DNA of 17,049 nt, from positions 1 through 17,049 of the forward strand of contig JAISWA010000129.1 in the NCBI GenBank assembly GCA_031271275.1, written 5' to 3'. This document shows, piece after piece, positions 7,568 to 14,625 of the stretch. The DNA is from Clostridiales bacterium. GTDB lineage: Bacteria > Bacillota > Clostridia > Lachnospirales > WQUN01. The notes under the pieces were generated by a model. The model was not told where the DNA came from and ran no database searches. It saw only the letters and a program-made list of their open reading frames with translations. The translations under genes and the position numbers were made by a program. Position 1 is the stretch's first letter, and each line of letters starts with the position of its first letter.

Positions 7568-7609
7568 CTGTTTTACAGAGAATAAAACCGTTTATTTATA
7601 CGAAAACAG
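7568..7609. repeat. Nested dyad-symmetric element in the divergent promoter region
   Basis: Outer arms CTGTTTT (7568-7574) and AAAACAG (7603-7609) and inner arms AATAAA (7581-7586) and TTTATT (7591-7596) are perfect inverted repeats around a common centre, ACCG. The arms are separated by equal 6-base spacers that do not pair. It lies between the chemoreceptor and deacetylase promoters and could be an operator for either. The low G+C of the region makes partial chance symmetry possible. Confidence 0.4.
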
Positions 7610-7655
7610 GCGATTCATACAGTTTCTGCACATAGGAATTCGGGGTGCGATAAGG

Positions 7656-7661
7656 TATACT
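7656..7661 (+). promoter_or_regulatory. Probable -10 box of the deacetylase gene
   Basis: TATACT lies 18 bases before the ATG at 7680. The -35 region (TAGGAA at 7633-7638) is weak, so the promoter may need an activator. The expected transcript start is near 7668, which supports the ATG at 7680 over the upstream TTG at 7668. Confidence 0.4.
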
Positions 7662-7679
7662 CCGTACTTGGGTGATTGC

Positions 7680-8708
7680 ATGAAAATATTATGTTTTATC
7701 CTTTTTATATTATCTTACATAGGCGGATATCCGGCTCCCACGGTGCCCAACGAAATCGGGAACATCATGATTGTCATGTATCACGGGCTTTCCGACACGA
7801 ACAAATACGACCGCTCATCGGAAGGTTTTTTAAGCGATTTGCAAAAGCTCTATGACAACGGCTACCGCCTGCTTTCGCTCCATGACTTGATAGACGGGAA
7901 CATTACCACGCCCGCCGGGTATACGCCGGTGGTGCTGACCTTTGACGACGGGAAGCAGACCACGTTCTCGCTGCGGGAAGACGAGGGGGAACTGGTTCCG
8001 GCGGAAGGCTGCATGGTGGATATGCTGAATGAATTCTGCGAGGAGCACCCCGACTTCGGGAAAGCGGCGACGTTTTTTGTTTACGGAAGCGACGACACTT
8101 TTAAAGGCGCGGGGACCCTTGAGCAAAGGTTCGCGTATCTGTTGGAAAACGGCTATGAAATCGGCAACCACACCCTTTCCCACGCCAATTTAAAAAACCT
8201 CGGCGCGGCGCGCATACAGGAGGAAATCGGGCTGCTTGACCAACGGCTGAGATTGCAGTGCGGCGAAGGGTATTTACCGAGAGCGATAGCGTTCCCCAAC
8301 GGCGAGCGCCCGGGGGCGGAGAACCTGCGTGCCTATGCAGCCGACGGGGAGTGTAACGGCGAGGCGTATCACTACGACTGGGCGCTTAGGGTAGGGGAGA
8401 GCACAGTCACGGCGAACCCTTTCCATATAAAATTTGAGCCGTTAAACGTGCCGCGCGTCATCGGCGCGGACGAGTCCAACGCCGCGTATGCGGTGCATGA
8501 CCTGGGGTATTTTTTACGGTATTACGAGGATAACCCGGAAGCGAAATATATTTCGGACGGCGACCCGGAAACGGTTACCGTGCCGAAGGAATTGACGCAT
8601 TTGGTGAACGGGGAAGCGGCGGAAGGGATGGGGGTAAGGGTGGAGGTTTACAGGGAAATATGGCGGACGAAATTCGTCGGTAATTATAGCATTATGCCCC
8701 GCGCGTAA
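7680..8708 (+). CDS. Secreted polysaccharide deacetylase (NodB domain)
   Basis: This 342-residue protein begins with a short hydrophobic export signal or anchor (KILCFILFILSYIGGYPAP). The NodB (carbohydrate esterase family 4) domain follows. Motif 1 is T87FDDG (D89/D90 are the catalytic base and metal ligand), motif 2 is H164TLSH168 (metal-binding histidines) and motif 3 is FPNGER at 205-210, a variant of the usual RPPYG-type motif. Family members remove N- or O-acetyl groups from peptidoglycan, chitin oligomers or exopolysaccharide outside the cell. The segment between motifs 1 and 2 is longer than in minimal NodB domains. The substrate is unknown; a nearby LCP gene fits an envelope role. 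The start is the ATG at 7680 with GGTGAT just upstream; a TTG at 7668 in the same frame is rejected because it lies at the probable transcript start. A terminator follows. Confidence 0.88.
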   Translation: MKILCFILFILSYIGGYPAPTVPNEIGNIMIVMYHGLSDTNKYDRSSEGFLSDLQKLYDNGYRLLSLHDLIDGNITTPAGYTPVVLTFDDGKQTTFSLREDEGELVPAEGCMVDMLNEFCEEHPDFGKAATFFVYGSDDTFKGAGTLEQRFAYLLENGYEIGNHTLSHANLKNLGAARIQEEIGLLDQRLRLQCGEGYLPRAIAFPNGERPGAENLRAYAADGECNGEAYHYDWALRVGESTVTANPFHIKFEPLNVPRVIGADESNAAYAVHDLGYFLRYYEDNPEAKYISDGDPETVTVPKELTHLVNGEAAEGMGVRVEVYREIWRTKFVGNYSIMPRA

Positions 8709-8720
8709 AACATTTTCATT

Positions 8721-8750
8721 AAAAAAACCTACGGTGTCGTAGGTTTTTTT
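8721..8750. terminator. Bidirectional intrinsic terminator
   Basis: A near-perfect symmetric hairpin: AAAAAAACCTACG (8721-8733) pairs with CGTAGGTTTTTTT (8738-8750) around a GTGT loop. It carries an A-run on one side and a T-run on the other, so it can stop both the deacetylase transcript and the convergent iron-sulfur transcript. Confidence 0.93.
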
Positions 8751-8774
8751 TAATATTCCGCTTCCCGGCGAATA

Positions 8775-9455
8775 TCAATTTTCCTGTGCGCCTCCGTCGT
8801 TAAACCCGCTTGGGACGTGGGACGCGTCGCAGAACGGTTTGTTGCCGGAATTCCCGCAGCGGCACAGCATCACCCGGTTGCGGACTTCATAGAGCGTGCC
8901 GTCCTCCGCCTCAACGGTAACGGGTCCTTTTACAAATATTCCGGAGCTGACCCCTTTTTCCGGGTCTTGCAGGATGATAATCTCCGGCTTAAATTCTTCC
9001 TCGATGGGGTTCATATCGTTGTCCACCATCACAAGGCGGCCCGCGGGGCATTCCTGCGCGGCTTTGATAGCCGCCTCACGGTTTTTTTCGTCGTAATCCC
9101 GCGCGGTCACGCGCCAAATATTGCCCCGGTCCGTGTGGCAAAAGCGGGCGAAGGCGCACCGGTTGTCGTCGAGCAGCTTCATGGTGGAGCCTTCCGTTAT
9201 ATCGGCAACCCGCCGGGCATACGGCTCCCGCGAGGCGGTCTCGGTACCGTCAAACCCGGAATGCAGGTGCGTCCCGTCGCAGAACGGCGCGTTGCGCGAC
9301 TTGCCGCAGCGGCACAGGGCGTATTCCTCATCCTGCGGAAGCGTGCGGCCTTCCCGTAAGATATAGTGGTGACCCTCCGGCGTAATAATCATTTCCCTGA
9401 TTGGAATGCCTCCGGACACTAAATACGGTCCGTTTTTGGTGATTTTGATACGCAT
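8775..9455 (-). CDS. CDGSH iron-sulfur protein with two CDGSH domains and a central mono-cluster domain
   Basis: This 226-residue protein has two CDGSH-type [2Fe-2S] sites: C48, C50, C59, H63 (CRCGKSRNAPFCDGTH) and C198, C200, C209, H213 (CRCGNSGNKPFCDASH). Between them is a segment with C100, C106 and C136 (CAFARFC, ECPAGRLV) that matches the divergent single 4Fe-4S cluster domain often found with CDGSH in bacteria. The 3-Cys-1-His ligation makes these clusters redox-active and labile; roles in electron transfer, cluster transfer or redox sensing have been proposed for the family, but none is certain here. The ATG at 9455 is chosen because GGGGGA lies six bases before it. An in-frame ATG at 9476 would add seven residues but has no binding site and overlaps a possible -10 (TAAATA, 9482-9477). 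It is divergent from the ZIP transporter. Confidence 0.9.
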   Translation of the reverse strand: MRIKITKNGPYLVSGGIPIREMIITPEGHHYILREGRTLPQDEEYALCRCGKSRNAPFCDGTHLHSGFDGTETASREPYARRVADITEGSTMKLLDDNRCAFARFCHTDRGNIWRVTARDYDEKNREAAIKAAQECPAGRLVMVDNDMNPIEEEFKPEIIILQDPEKGVSSGIFVKGPVTVEAEDGTLYEVRNRVMLCRCGNSGNKPFCDASHVPSGFNDGGAQEN

Positions 9456-9518
9456 GGCTGTTCCCCCTGATAGCATTATTTATTTCCGCCCTAAGTTACC
9501 ACAAATAAGCGGGGATTC

Positions 9519-9535
9519 ATGTGACAATATCACAT
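9519..9535. promoter_or_regulatory. Perfect palindrome resembling a CRP/FNR-family operator
   Basis: ATGTGA (9519-9524) and TCACAT (9530-9535) are perfect inverted half-sites separated by five bases. The half-site matches that of CRP-type regulators (TGTGA/TCACA), but the classical spacer is six, so a variant regulator or another family is possible. It lies 64 bases upstream of the iron-sulfur gene and 100 bases upstream of the ZIP gene. It also holds a TTGACA-like hexamer (GTGACA, 9521-9526) on the + strand, so binding could affect either gene. Confidence 0.45.
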
Positions 9536-9550
9536 AGAATAGTCGCAAAA

Positions 9551-9620
9551 AGCAGTAAAATTATAGGCGGAAGCACAAGCGTATAAGCAGTAAAATTATA
9601 GGCGGAGGCACAAGCGTATA
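9551..9620 (+). repeat. Tandem duplication of a 35-bp unit upstream of the ZIP gene
   Basis: Two adjacent copies (9551-9585 and 9586-9620) differ at a single base (A at 9572, G at 9607). The second copy ends immediately before the AGAGGGGG ribosome binding site of the ZIP gene. Each unit starts AGCAGTAAAATTATAGG and contains a purine-rich GGCGGA(A/G)GC stretch that resembles a weak ribosome binding site. The high identity points to a recent duplication. Confidence 0.9.
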
Positions 9621-9634
9621 AGAGGGGGTTTGTT

Positions 9635-10369
9635 ATGTGGCAGGCGTTATTATGGGGCGTATTGACGTCCGGTTCGCTGATGCTCGGCGCGGTTGCCGCG
9701 CTGCGCTTTAAAATTTCCCACAATGTAATCGGCTTTGTGATGGCGTTCGGCGTGGGCGCGTTAATCAGCTCGGTCTGTTTTGAGTTGGTGGGGGAAGCTT
9801 TCGCGGAATCGCGAGACATTCTACCCGTCGCCGCCGGGCTGCTTCTCGGCGCGTTGGCGTTTTTTACCGGGGATTTATTAATAGACAGGATGGGCGGGGA
9901 AAACCGTAAAAACATGCGCGGCGCTCACAAAGACAAAGACGTGGGGCTTCCCATCCTGCTCGGGACCGTCCTCGACGGGATCCCCGAATCCATCGTAATC
10001 GGTATGACGGTGGTTGCGGGCGGGGGCGTAAGCGCCGCGATGATTGTGGCGGTGTTCCTTTCCAATATTCCCGAGGGGCTGACGTCCACCACGGGGTTGT
10101 TGGCAAGCGGTTGGAAGAAGCGCTCGATTGTCGGCCTGTGGGCGGCGATTGTCGTCACTTCCGCGCTTTCCGCCGCCGTGGGGTACTTGGTCTTCGCGAA
10201 TACCTCCGGCGTGACGAAGGCGTTTATCCTTTCCTTCGCGGGGGGAGCCATCCTGACCATGCTTGCCGACACGATGATTCCCGAAGCTTACCGCGACAGC
10301 GGGAAACTCACGGGCTTGATTGTGGTGCTCGGGTTCTTCCTCGCGTTCTACATTACTACGATAGGTTAA
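9635..10369 (+). CDS. ZIP family divalent metal transporter
   Basis: This 244-residue protein has about eight hydrophobic segments and almost no soluble part. The ZIP metal-binding helices are recognisable: the HNxPEG-like motif of helix 4 appears as D114-G-I-P117-E118 and that of helix 5 as N144-I-P146-E147-G148. The usual histidines at these sites are replaced by Asp/Asn. ZIP proteins move Zn, Fe or Mn into the cytoplasm; the altered ligands leave the metal unclear. A short charged loop (about 86-103, with KNMRGAHKDKD) lies between helices 3 and 4 where family members carry the variable, often His-rich loop. The start is ATG at 9635 with AGAGGGGG seven bases upstream. Its TAA is directly followed by the stop of the convergent membrane protein gene, with no spacer. 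Confidence 0.88.
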   Translation: MWQALLWGVLTSGSLMLGAVAALRFKISHNVIGFVMAFGVGALISSVCFELVGEAFAESRDILPVAAGLLLGALAFFTGDLLIDRMGGENRKNMRGAHKDKDVGLPILLGTVLDGIPESIVIGMTVVAGGGVSAAMIVAVFLSNIPEGLTSTTGLLASGWKKRSIVGLWAAIVVTSALSAAVGYLVFANTSGVTKAFILSFAGGAILTMLADTMIPEAYRDSGKLTGLIVVLGFFLAFYITTIG

Positions 10370-12004
10370 TTACCGCACTTTCTCCGGGTTTATCTTCAGC
10401 AGCGTGTTATTCTGCCACGGGAACTTTACCTTGTCTTCGTCGCGGTGATTTGCGTAATGGTCCATATACAGCTTTTCCCATGTCATGGGGCGGTAGTCGG
10501 TTTCGCCGGCGGAGGGATATTTTTCGAAGGGCCATGCATTGCTTTCGTAAGAAGCCCTGTCAAAAAGCTTATAGTCTACGCACACGTATTCGCCGCTGTC
10601 AAACAGCGGCTTTAAAACCGTCAGCCCGTCCGTTCCCACGGACGCCCGGTTCATGTCGATATAATCCAACCGCCCGGCAAGGTACAGTTGCTTGTTCAAC
10701 TGTGTGGAAAAATAATCGCTGCCCGTAAAATTCACGATAATATAAAACGCGAGCCCAATCAGTACCAACGCCCGCACATAACGCAGCCCGCCGCTTATGA
10801 GTTTCCAAACGGTGGCGGCGAGCATGACGGTTTCCATACACAGGAAGGTGTAGACGCTGAGGCGCAACGTGGTGTGCCCATACGCGCCGGTGTACATCCC
10901 CATGCGGTAGCACGACGAAACAATCAGCACGCCCGTGAAAAAACACAGCGCAAACAGCAGCGCCCGTATGACGGGGCGGCGGTGCAGCGGCTCCCGGGCT
11001 TTATCCCGCAGCGAGGTCACGAAAATAATAATCACCGCGAAATTGATGAAGGTGACGAATAATAATTGGAAGAAACCTTCCCGCGCGTACCGGGAATACA
11101 CCATGCCGCCCGGCAGTTCGAAGAACCCGCCGCTGAACAGGAACGCGCACTGCACCACCGTAAACAGGGCGAACACCATATTGAGCAAAATTAAAAACGT
11201 GGCGCAGGCGGTGGTATCTGTTTTTATGGCGGGGAAATCCGCCGGGGAAATGCTCCGGCTGTTTTTGATTCCCGCGAACACGTAGCCGGTTAAGTAAACG
11301 AAGGAAATAATCAGGGAAATAATAAAGGGGATATTGACCCGTTCCGCGTCAATTAAAGAACTGAAAACCCGCCCCACATACCGGTTAAACACCGCGTCGG
11401 CGGAGGACAGCAGCGCCACTACCACAAACAGCACCGGTGTTGCCGCGACCGTCCCGAGTATGATTTTCGGGATATTGCCGGAGGCTCCCGAGCGTTTGCC
11501 GGGGGCAAGCGCTTTTATCGCCCCCGCGAACGCCGTCCAGTTGCCCCATGTCACAGCGATAACATAAAAAAAACCGCCGGGGTTGAATAGGTCAACCGTG
11601 CCTTCGCTAAGCGCGGTCAGGGTGTACGCGGCGAACAGCCCGTGCATAATCAGCGCGTTGACCCAGGTGAAAAAGTTCGCGTCGAAAATACCGTTGCAAG
11701 CGGCGAGCAGCGCCATAGGCAGCGCCCAAAGGTACGCTCTTTTGTTTTTGAAAAGTTTTAACGCTTTGAGTGTTCCCGTAAGCAGCAGAAACGCCGCCGC
11801 GCAAAACAACGTAAACGATACCTGCGGAAACACGCGGCTCCCGCTGAAGCAGACCGTATAAAGCAGCGCCGCGATGATTCCAACCGGTAAAACAACCCTC
11901 GCCCGGTCGCGCGTTATTTCCGCCGGCGGTTTATCCGCGGGCTTGTTCGGTTGCGGCAAAACCTCCGCATCGGCGACCGCGGTCTGGATGTTATTCCCGT
12001 TCAT
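10370..12004 (-). CDS. DUF4153/DUF4173-like polytopic membrane protein
   Basis: This 544-residue protein has a charged N-terminal tail (about 35 residues), about 12 membrane helices up to residue 430, and a soluble C-terminal tail of about 110 residues rich in Tyr, Trp and charged residues. The segment YSRYAREGFFQLLFVT near residue 310-325 and the preceding FTVVQCAFLFSGGFFELPGG match the conserved core I associate with DUF4153/DUF4173 proteins; the exact family should be taken as probable. Function is unknown. Its ATG lies inside the end of the XRE regulator gene (14-base overlap), so the two are almost certainly co-translated. It is the last gene of the - strand operon and abuts the ZIP gene stop to stop with no visible terminator. 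Confidence 0.75.
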   Translation of the reverse strand: MNGNNIQTAVADAEVLPQPNKPADKPPAEITRDRARVVLPVGIIAALLYTVCFSGSRVFPQVSFTLFCAAAFLLLTGTLKALKLFKNKRAYLWALPMALLAACNGIFDANFFTWVNALIMHGLFAAYTLTALSEGTVDLFNPGGFFYVIAVTWGNWTAFAGAIKALAPGKRSGASGNIPKIILGTVAATPVLFVVVALLSSADAVFNRYVGRVFSSLIDAERVNIPFIISLIISFVYLTGYVFAGIKNSRSISPADFPAIKTDTTACATFLILLNMVFALFTVVQCAFLFSGGFFELPGGMVYSRYAREGFFQLLFVTFINFAVIIIFVTSLRDKAREPLHRRPVIRALLFALCFFTGVLIVSSCYRMGMYTGAYGHTTLRLSVYTFLCMETVMLAATVWKLISGGLRYVRALVLIGLAFYIIVNFTGSDYFSTQLNKQLYLAGRLDYIDMNRASVGTDGLTVLKPLFDSGEYVCVDYKLFDRASYESNAWPFEKYPSAGETDYRPMTWEKLYMDHYANHRDEDKVKFPWQNNTLLKINPEKVR

Positions 12005-12212
12005 CGTTCATTTCACCGTCCCATTCCAAAATATCGCCGGGCTGGCAGTTAAGCATCCGGCAGATTTGTTCCAGTGTGGAAAAGCGCACCGCCCGCGCCT
12101 TTCCGGTTTTTAAAATCGAAAGGTTGGTGGCGGAAACCCCCGTCCGTTCGGACAGCTCGTTCAGGCTCATCTTCCGCTTTGCCATCATCACGTCCAAATT
12201 CACCACAATCAT
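11991..12212 (-). CDS. Small XRE-family HTH regulator (YozG-like)
   Basis: This 73-residue protein is nearly all helix-turn-helix domain (about residues 4-66): VNLDVMMAKRKMSLNELSER, GVSATNLSILKTGKA with the recognition helix at about 27-36, and FSTLEQICRMLNCQPGDILEW. This closely resembles the small regulators typified by Bacillus YozG, which commonly sit beside a DUF2975 membrane protein, as here. Such proteins are expected to bind operator DNA as dimers; the likely target is its own operon promoter. The ATG at 12212 has AGGAGG at 12227-12222, overlapping the stop of the DUF2975 gene. The effector, if any, is unknown; a neighbouring membrane protein may act as its sensor or anti-regulator. 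Confidence 0.9.
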   Translation of the reverse strand: MIVVNLDVMMAKRKMSLNELSERTGVSATNLSILKTGKARAVRFSTLEQICRMLNCQPGDILEWDGEMNDERE

Positions 12213-12225
12213 CTTCCTCGACCTC

Positions 12226-12687
12226 CTAAACGGTCAGGTCGTTTTCGTCTTTAAACGCTACGGCTTTTCCGAATAACCCGGCGAGAACCACGAAGCAGAA
12301 ACCCGCGATCAAAAAAATGTACGCGATGCCGTAGGTCAGCACGGTGGCGCGAAATATGCCAAGCGCAAGGAACAGCAGCGAGATGACGAAGGAACTGCCC
12401 GCGATACGCCGCAGCCCGCGCGCGTTCCCGCGAACGAAGGGGTTTTTGCAATCGATTGTTTTAAGCAGCGCGATAAGCTGCCACAGGATGTACAGCGAAC
12501 ACAGCCCGCAGGGCGTGAGCAAAATGACGCTCGCCACGTAGTAGGGTTCGTCGTTCCAGTAATACCAACCGAACCACGCGCGCAAAAGATACCAGAGCAG
12601 CGCCGTAATCACCGCCCCCGCCGCGAAAGTGATTTGCAGGCAAATGCGCAGCGCCTTCGAAAGCGTTTCAAGGTTCCAAAAATGCAT
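12226..12687 (-). CDS. DUF2975 family membrane protein (YoaS-like)
   Basis: This 153-residue protein has four predicted membrane helices (about 12-34, 48-73, 94-113, 117-142) and the closing signature FKDENDLTV typical of DUF2975 proteins. Other family-like stretches are DCKNPFVRGNARGLRRIA between helices 2 and 3. The function of the family is not established; its constant pairing with a YozG-type regulator suggests membrane-linked control of that regulator. The ATG at 12687 has AGGAGG five bases upstream (12698-12693). It is the first gene of the - strand operon; the regulator starts 13 bases after its stop. Confidence 0.88.
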   Translation of the reverse strand: MHFWNLETLSKALRICLQITFAAGAVITALLWYLLRAWFGWYYWNDEPYYVASVILLTPCGLCSLYILWQLIALLKTIDCKNPFVRGNARGLRRIAGSSFVISLLFLALGIFRATVLTYGIAYIFLIAGFCFVVLAGLFGKAVAFKDENDLTV

Positions 12688-12725
12688 GTCGCCCTCCTGA
12701 AAAGTTTTGATTTTGATTTAGGGGG

Positions 12726-12754
12726 ATTTTATGTGGAGCAATGTTGATTGTCAA
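12726..12754 (-). promoter_or_regulatory. Near-consensus promoter of the DUF2975-XRE operon
   Basis: On the - strand a perfect TTGACA (12754-12749) is followed after exactly 17 bases by TAAAAT (12731-12726). The transcript would start near 12719, about 30 bases before the ATG. A small palindrome, ATATT-CGT-AATAT (12768-12780), lies just upstream of the -35 and is a candidate regulator site. Confidence 0.8.
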
Positions 12755-12846
12755 GAATTAATTTATGATATTCGTAATATTATTTTCGTTATTCCTTATG
12801 AAACCCTTAGAGAACGTTACGTTGGCTTCGGGCATGGTCGCCCGTT

Positions 12847-12876
12847 CTGACAGAAAGCCCGCGAATGTGGTATATT
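12847..12876 (+). promoter_or_regulatory. Extended -10 promoter of the histidine operon
   Basis: TATATT (12871-12876) has TG one base upstream (12868-12869), and CTGACA (12847-12852, five of six matches to TTGACA) lies 18 bases before it. Transcription would start near 12883, only about 22 bases before hisZ. This leaves no room for a T-box or attenuator leader. The -35 overlaps an imperfect inverted repeat (AGAAC at 12811-12815 with GTTCT at 12844-12848, and inner GGGC/GCCC at 12830-12833/12840-12843) that could be an operator. Confidence 0.6.
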
Positions 12877-12904
12877 ACATGGTATCGAAGGAAGGGATTG
12901 TTAT

Positions 12905-13984
12905 ATGGCAATGACGCTGACCCCCGAGCGGCAAAGGATGCTCGACGGGGAAAAGGGCAAGACATTGGCAAAGGTGATGAAAACCGACCTTAAACGGCGC
13001 ACCCCCGCCGGGTTGCACGACCTTACGCCCGAAGCGTATGCGCAAAAACGCGGCATTGAACGCAAAATCGAAAAAATTTTTGAAGGCTACGGCTATCGGT
13101 TCATTTCCAGTCCCACCTTGGAATACCGCGCGGTGTTCGAGGGAAAGGGCGGGCTGCCCACGGCGAGGATGTACGGCTTCCCGGACCAGAATGGCGACAT
13201 GCTCGCGCTAAGGCCGGACATGACCCCCGCCGCCGCGCGTATCGCCGCGACGCACCCCCGGCTCGGGCTTGGGGAAAAGCCGCTGCGCCTTTGTTATATT
13301 GAGAAAGCGTTTCGCAATCAGGAATATTTGCAGGGCAAGGACGGGGAATTTACCCAGGCGGGGGCGGAGTTGTACGGGGTTTGTTCCCCGGACGCCGACG
13401 CGGAAATGGTCGCCCTTGCGGTGGAAAGCTTAAAAACCGCCGGGCTGCGCGGCTTCCGCGTGGATATCGGGCAGGTGGATTTCCTGCGGGGCGTGTTGGA
13501 GGGCAGCGGGCTTGACGACGCGTGCCGCAGGGCGGTGGCGCGGTTAATGCTGTCGCACGATTATGTGGGGGTGGAGCATTTAATCGAAGCTTCCGGCGAA
13601 ACGGTAACCGAAAGCGCCCGGGTTATCCTTTCAGACCTGACCCGTTGGATAGGCGGCGCGGATGTTTTAAAGCAAGCGGAGGCATTCGCCTCCCATCCGC
13701 TTTCGGTGGCGGCGTTACGCCACCTGGAGGAAGTTTACGAACTTTTAAATCATAAAAATTTAAACGATTACGTGCTGTTCGACCTGAGCATGACGGGGCA
13801 TTTCGATTATTATACCGGGATTGTGTTCCGGGGCTACGCAAGCGGCGCGGGTTACGCGGTGGTGGACGGCGGGCGTTACGACAACCTGCTCGCCGCCTTC
13901 GGCAAAGCTTCGCCCGCGGTGGGGTTCGGCATCCGGCTTGAGGGTCTGATGGACGCGTTAAACGGGGGTGGGCGGTTATGCTGA
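12905..13984 (+). CDS. hisZ: ATP phosphoribosyltransferase regulatory subunit HisZ
   Basis: This 359-residue protein is a histidyl-tRNA synthetase paralogue. It has the class II synthetase core without the anticodon-binding domain. Matches are TPAGLHDLTPEAYAQKR, the motif 2 region LALRPDMTPAAARIAA (R103-P104-D105), FRNQEY, FTQAGAELYG, YYTGIVFRGYA and DGGRYDNLLAAFG. HisZ forms a hetero-octamer with short-form HisG in the cytoplasm; it is needed for activity and mediates feedback inhibition by histidine. The short HisG encoded next confirms the assignment. The ATG at 12905 follows GGAAGGGA (12890-12897) by seven bases; a second ATG at 12911 is less likely. Its last seven bases overlap hisG. Confidence 0.95.
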   Translation: MAMTLTPERQRMLDGEKGKTLAKVMKTDLKRRTPAGLHDLTPEAYAQKRGIERKIEKIFEGYGYRFISSPTLEYRAVFEGKGGLPTARMYGFPDQNGDMLALRPDMTPAAARIAATHPRLGLGEKPLRLCYIEKAFRNQEYLQGKDGEFTQAGAELYGVCSPDADAEMVALAVESLKTAGLRGFRVDIGQVDFLRGVLEGSGLDDACRRAVARLMLSHDYVGVEHLIEASGETVTESARVILSDLTRWIGGADVLKQAEAFASHPLSVAALRHLEEVYELLNHKNLNDYVLFDLSMTGHFDYYTGIVFRGYASGAGYAVVDGGRYDNLLAAFGKASPAVGFGIRLEGLMDALNGGGRLC

Positions 13985-14607
13985 CCTTCGCGCTTTCAAA
14001 GGGCCGCCTCGCCGAAATGACCATGCGGCGGTTCGCTGAAACCGGTTTGGATTGCGGGGAAATGCAAAAACCTTCGCGCAAGCTTGTGTTCACCAACGAG
14101 GCGCAGCAGACGCGCTTCTTTCTGGCGAAGCCTTCCGACGTGCCTACTTACGTGGAGCACGGTGCCGCCGACCTAGGCGTCGCGGGGAAAGATACCCTGT
14201 TGGAGGAACAGCGCGACTTATACGAGGTGTACGATTTTAAATTCGGCTGCTGCAAAATGATTGTGGCGTATGCCGCGCGGGGCGGAGACTCGCCGCTTAA
14301 AGATTTACCGTCGAGCCTGCGCGTCGCCACAAAATACCCGGACATTGCCGCCAACTATTTCCATGAGCGGGGCGTGACGGCGGAAATCATCAAGCTTAAC
14401 GGCTCGGTGGAACTCGCGCCGTTGGTGGGGCTTGCCGACGTGATTGTGGATATTACCGAGACAGGCTCTACCATCAAAGAAAACGGGCTTGTTATTTTTG
14501 ACGAGATAATGCCGCTTTCCGCCCGGCTTATTGTCAACCGCGTAAGCATGAAGTTAAAATACGAGCGGATTACGGAACTGATTCAAAAATTAAAGAAGAA
14601 AACATAA
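13978..14607 (+). CDS. hisG: ATP phosphoribosyltransferase catalytic subunit HisG, short form
   Basis: This 209-residue protein is the short form that lacks the C-terminal ACT-like regulatory domain of long HisG and so depends on HisZ. It catalyses the first step of histidine synthesis, ATP plus PRPP to phosphoribosyl-ATP. Family marks are LTFALSKGRLAE at the start, SRKLVFTN, DVPTYVEHGAADLGVAGKD, RVATKYPDIAANYF and the PRPP-binding loop D158ITETGST165. The ATG at 13978 lies within the hisZ end and is preceded by a GGGGGTGGGCGG stretch. The seven-base overlap points to coupled synthesis of the two subunits. Confidence 0.96.
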   Translation: MLTFALSKGRLAEMTMRRFAETGLDCGEMQKPSRKLVFTNEAQQTRFFLAKPSDVPTYVEHGAADLGVAGKDTLLEEQRDLYEVYDFKFGCCKMIVAYAARGGDSPLKDLPSSLRVATKYPDIAANYFHERGVTAEIIKLNGSVELAPLVGLADVIVDITETGSTIKENGLVIFDEIMPLSARLIVNRVSMKLKYERITELIQKLKKKT

Positions 14608-14625
14608 TGCGTAAAGGAGCTTTCC

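Noticed and set aside
7668..7679. TTG at 7668 as start of the deacetylase
   Set aside because: It coincides with the expected transcript start of the TATACT promoter and would put four polar residues before the signal peptide; the ATG at 7680 has GGTGAT before it.
9456..9476. Upstream ATG (9476) as start of the CDGSH protein
   Set aside because: It has no ribosome binding site, whereas the ATG at 9455 follows GGGGGA by six bases; the upstream ATG abuts a possible -10 box.
9551..9620. CRISPR-like repeat pair
   Set aside because: The two 35-bp copies are directly adjacent without a spacer, there are only two, and no cas gene is near. It is a simple tandem duplication.
12877..12904. T-box or histidine attenuator leader before hisZ
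   Set aside because: The inferred leader is only about 22 bases, with no specifier hairpin, no His-codon run and no terminator/antiterminator pair.
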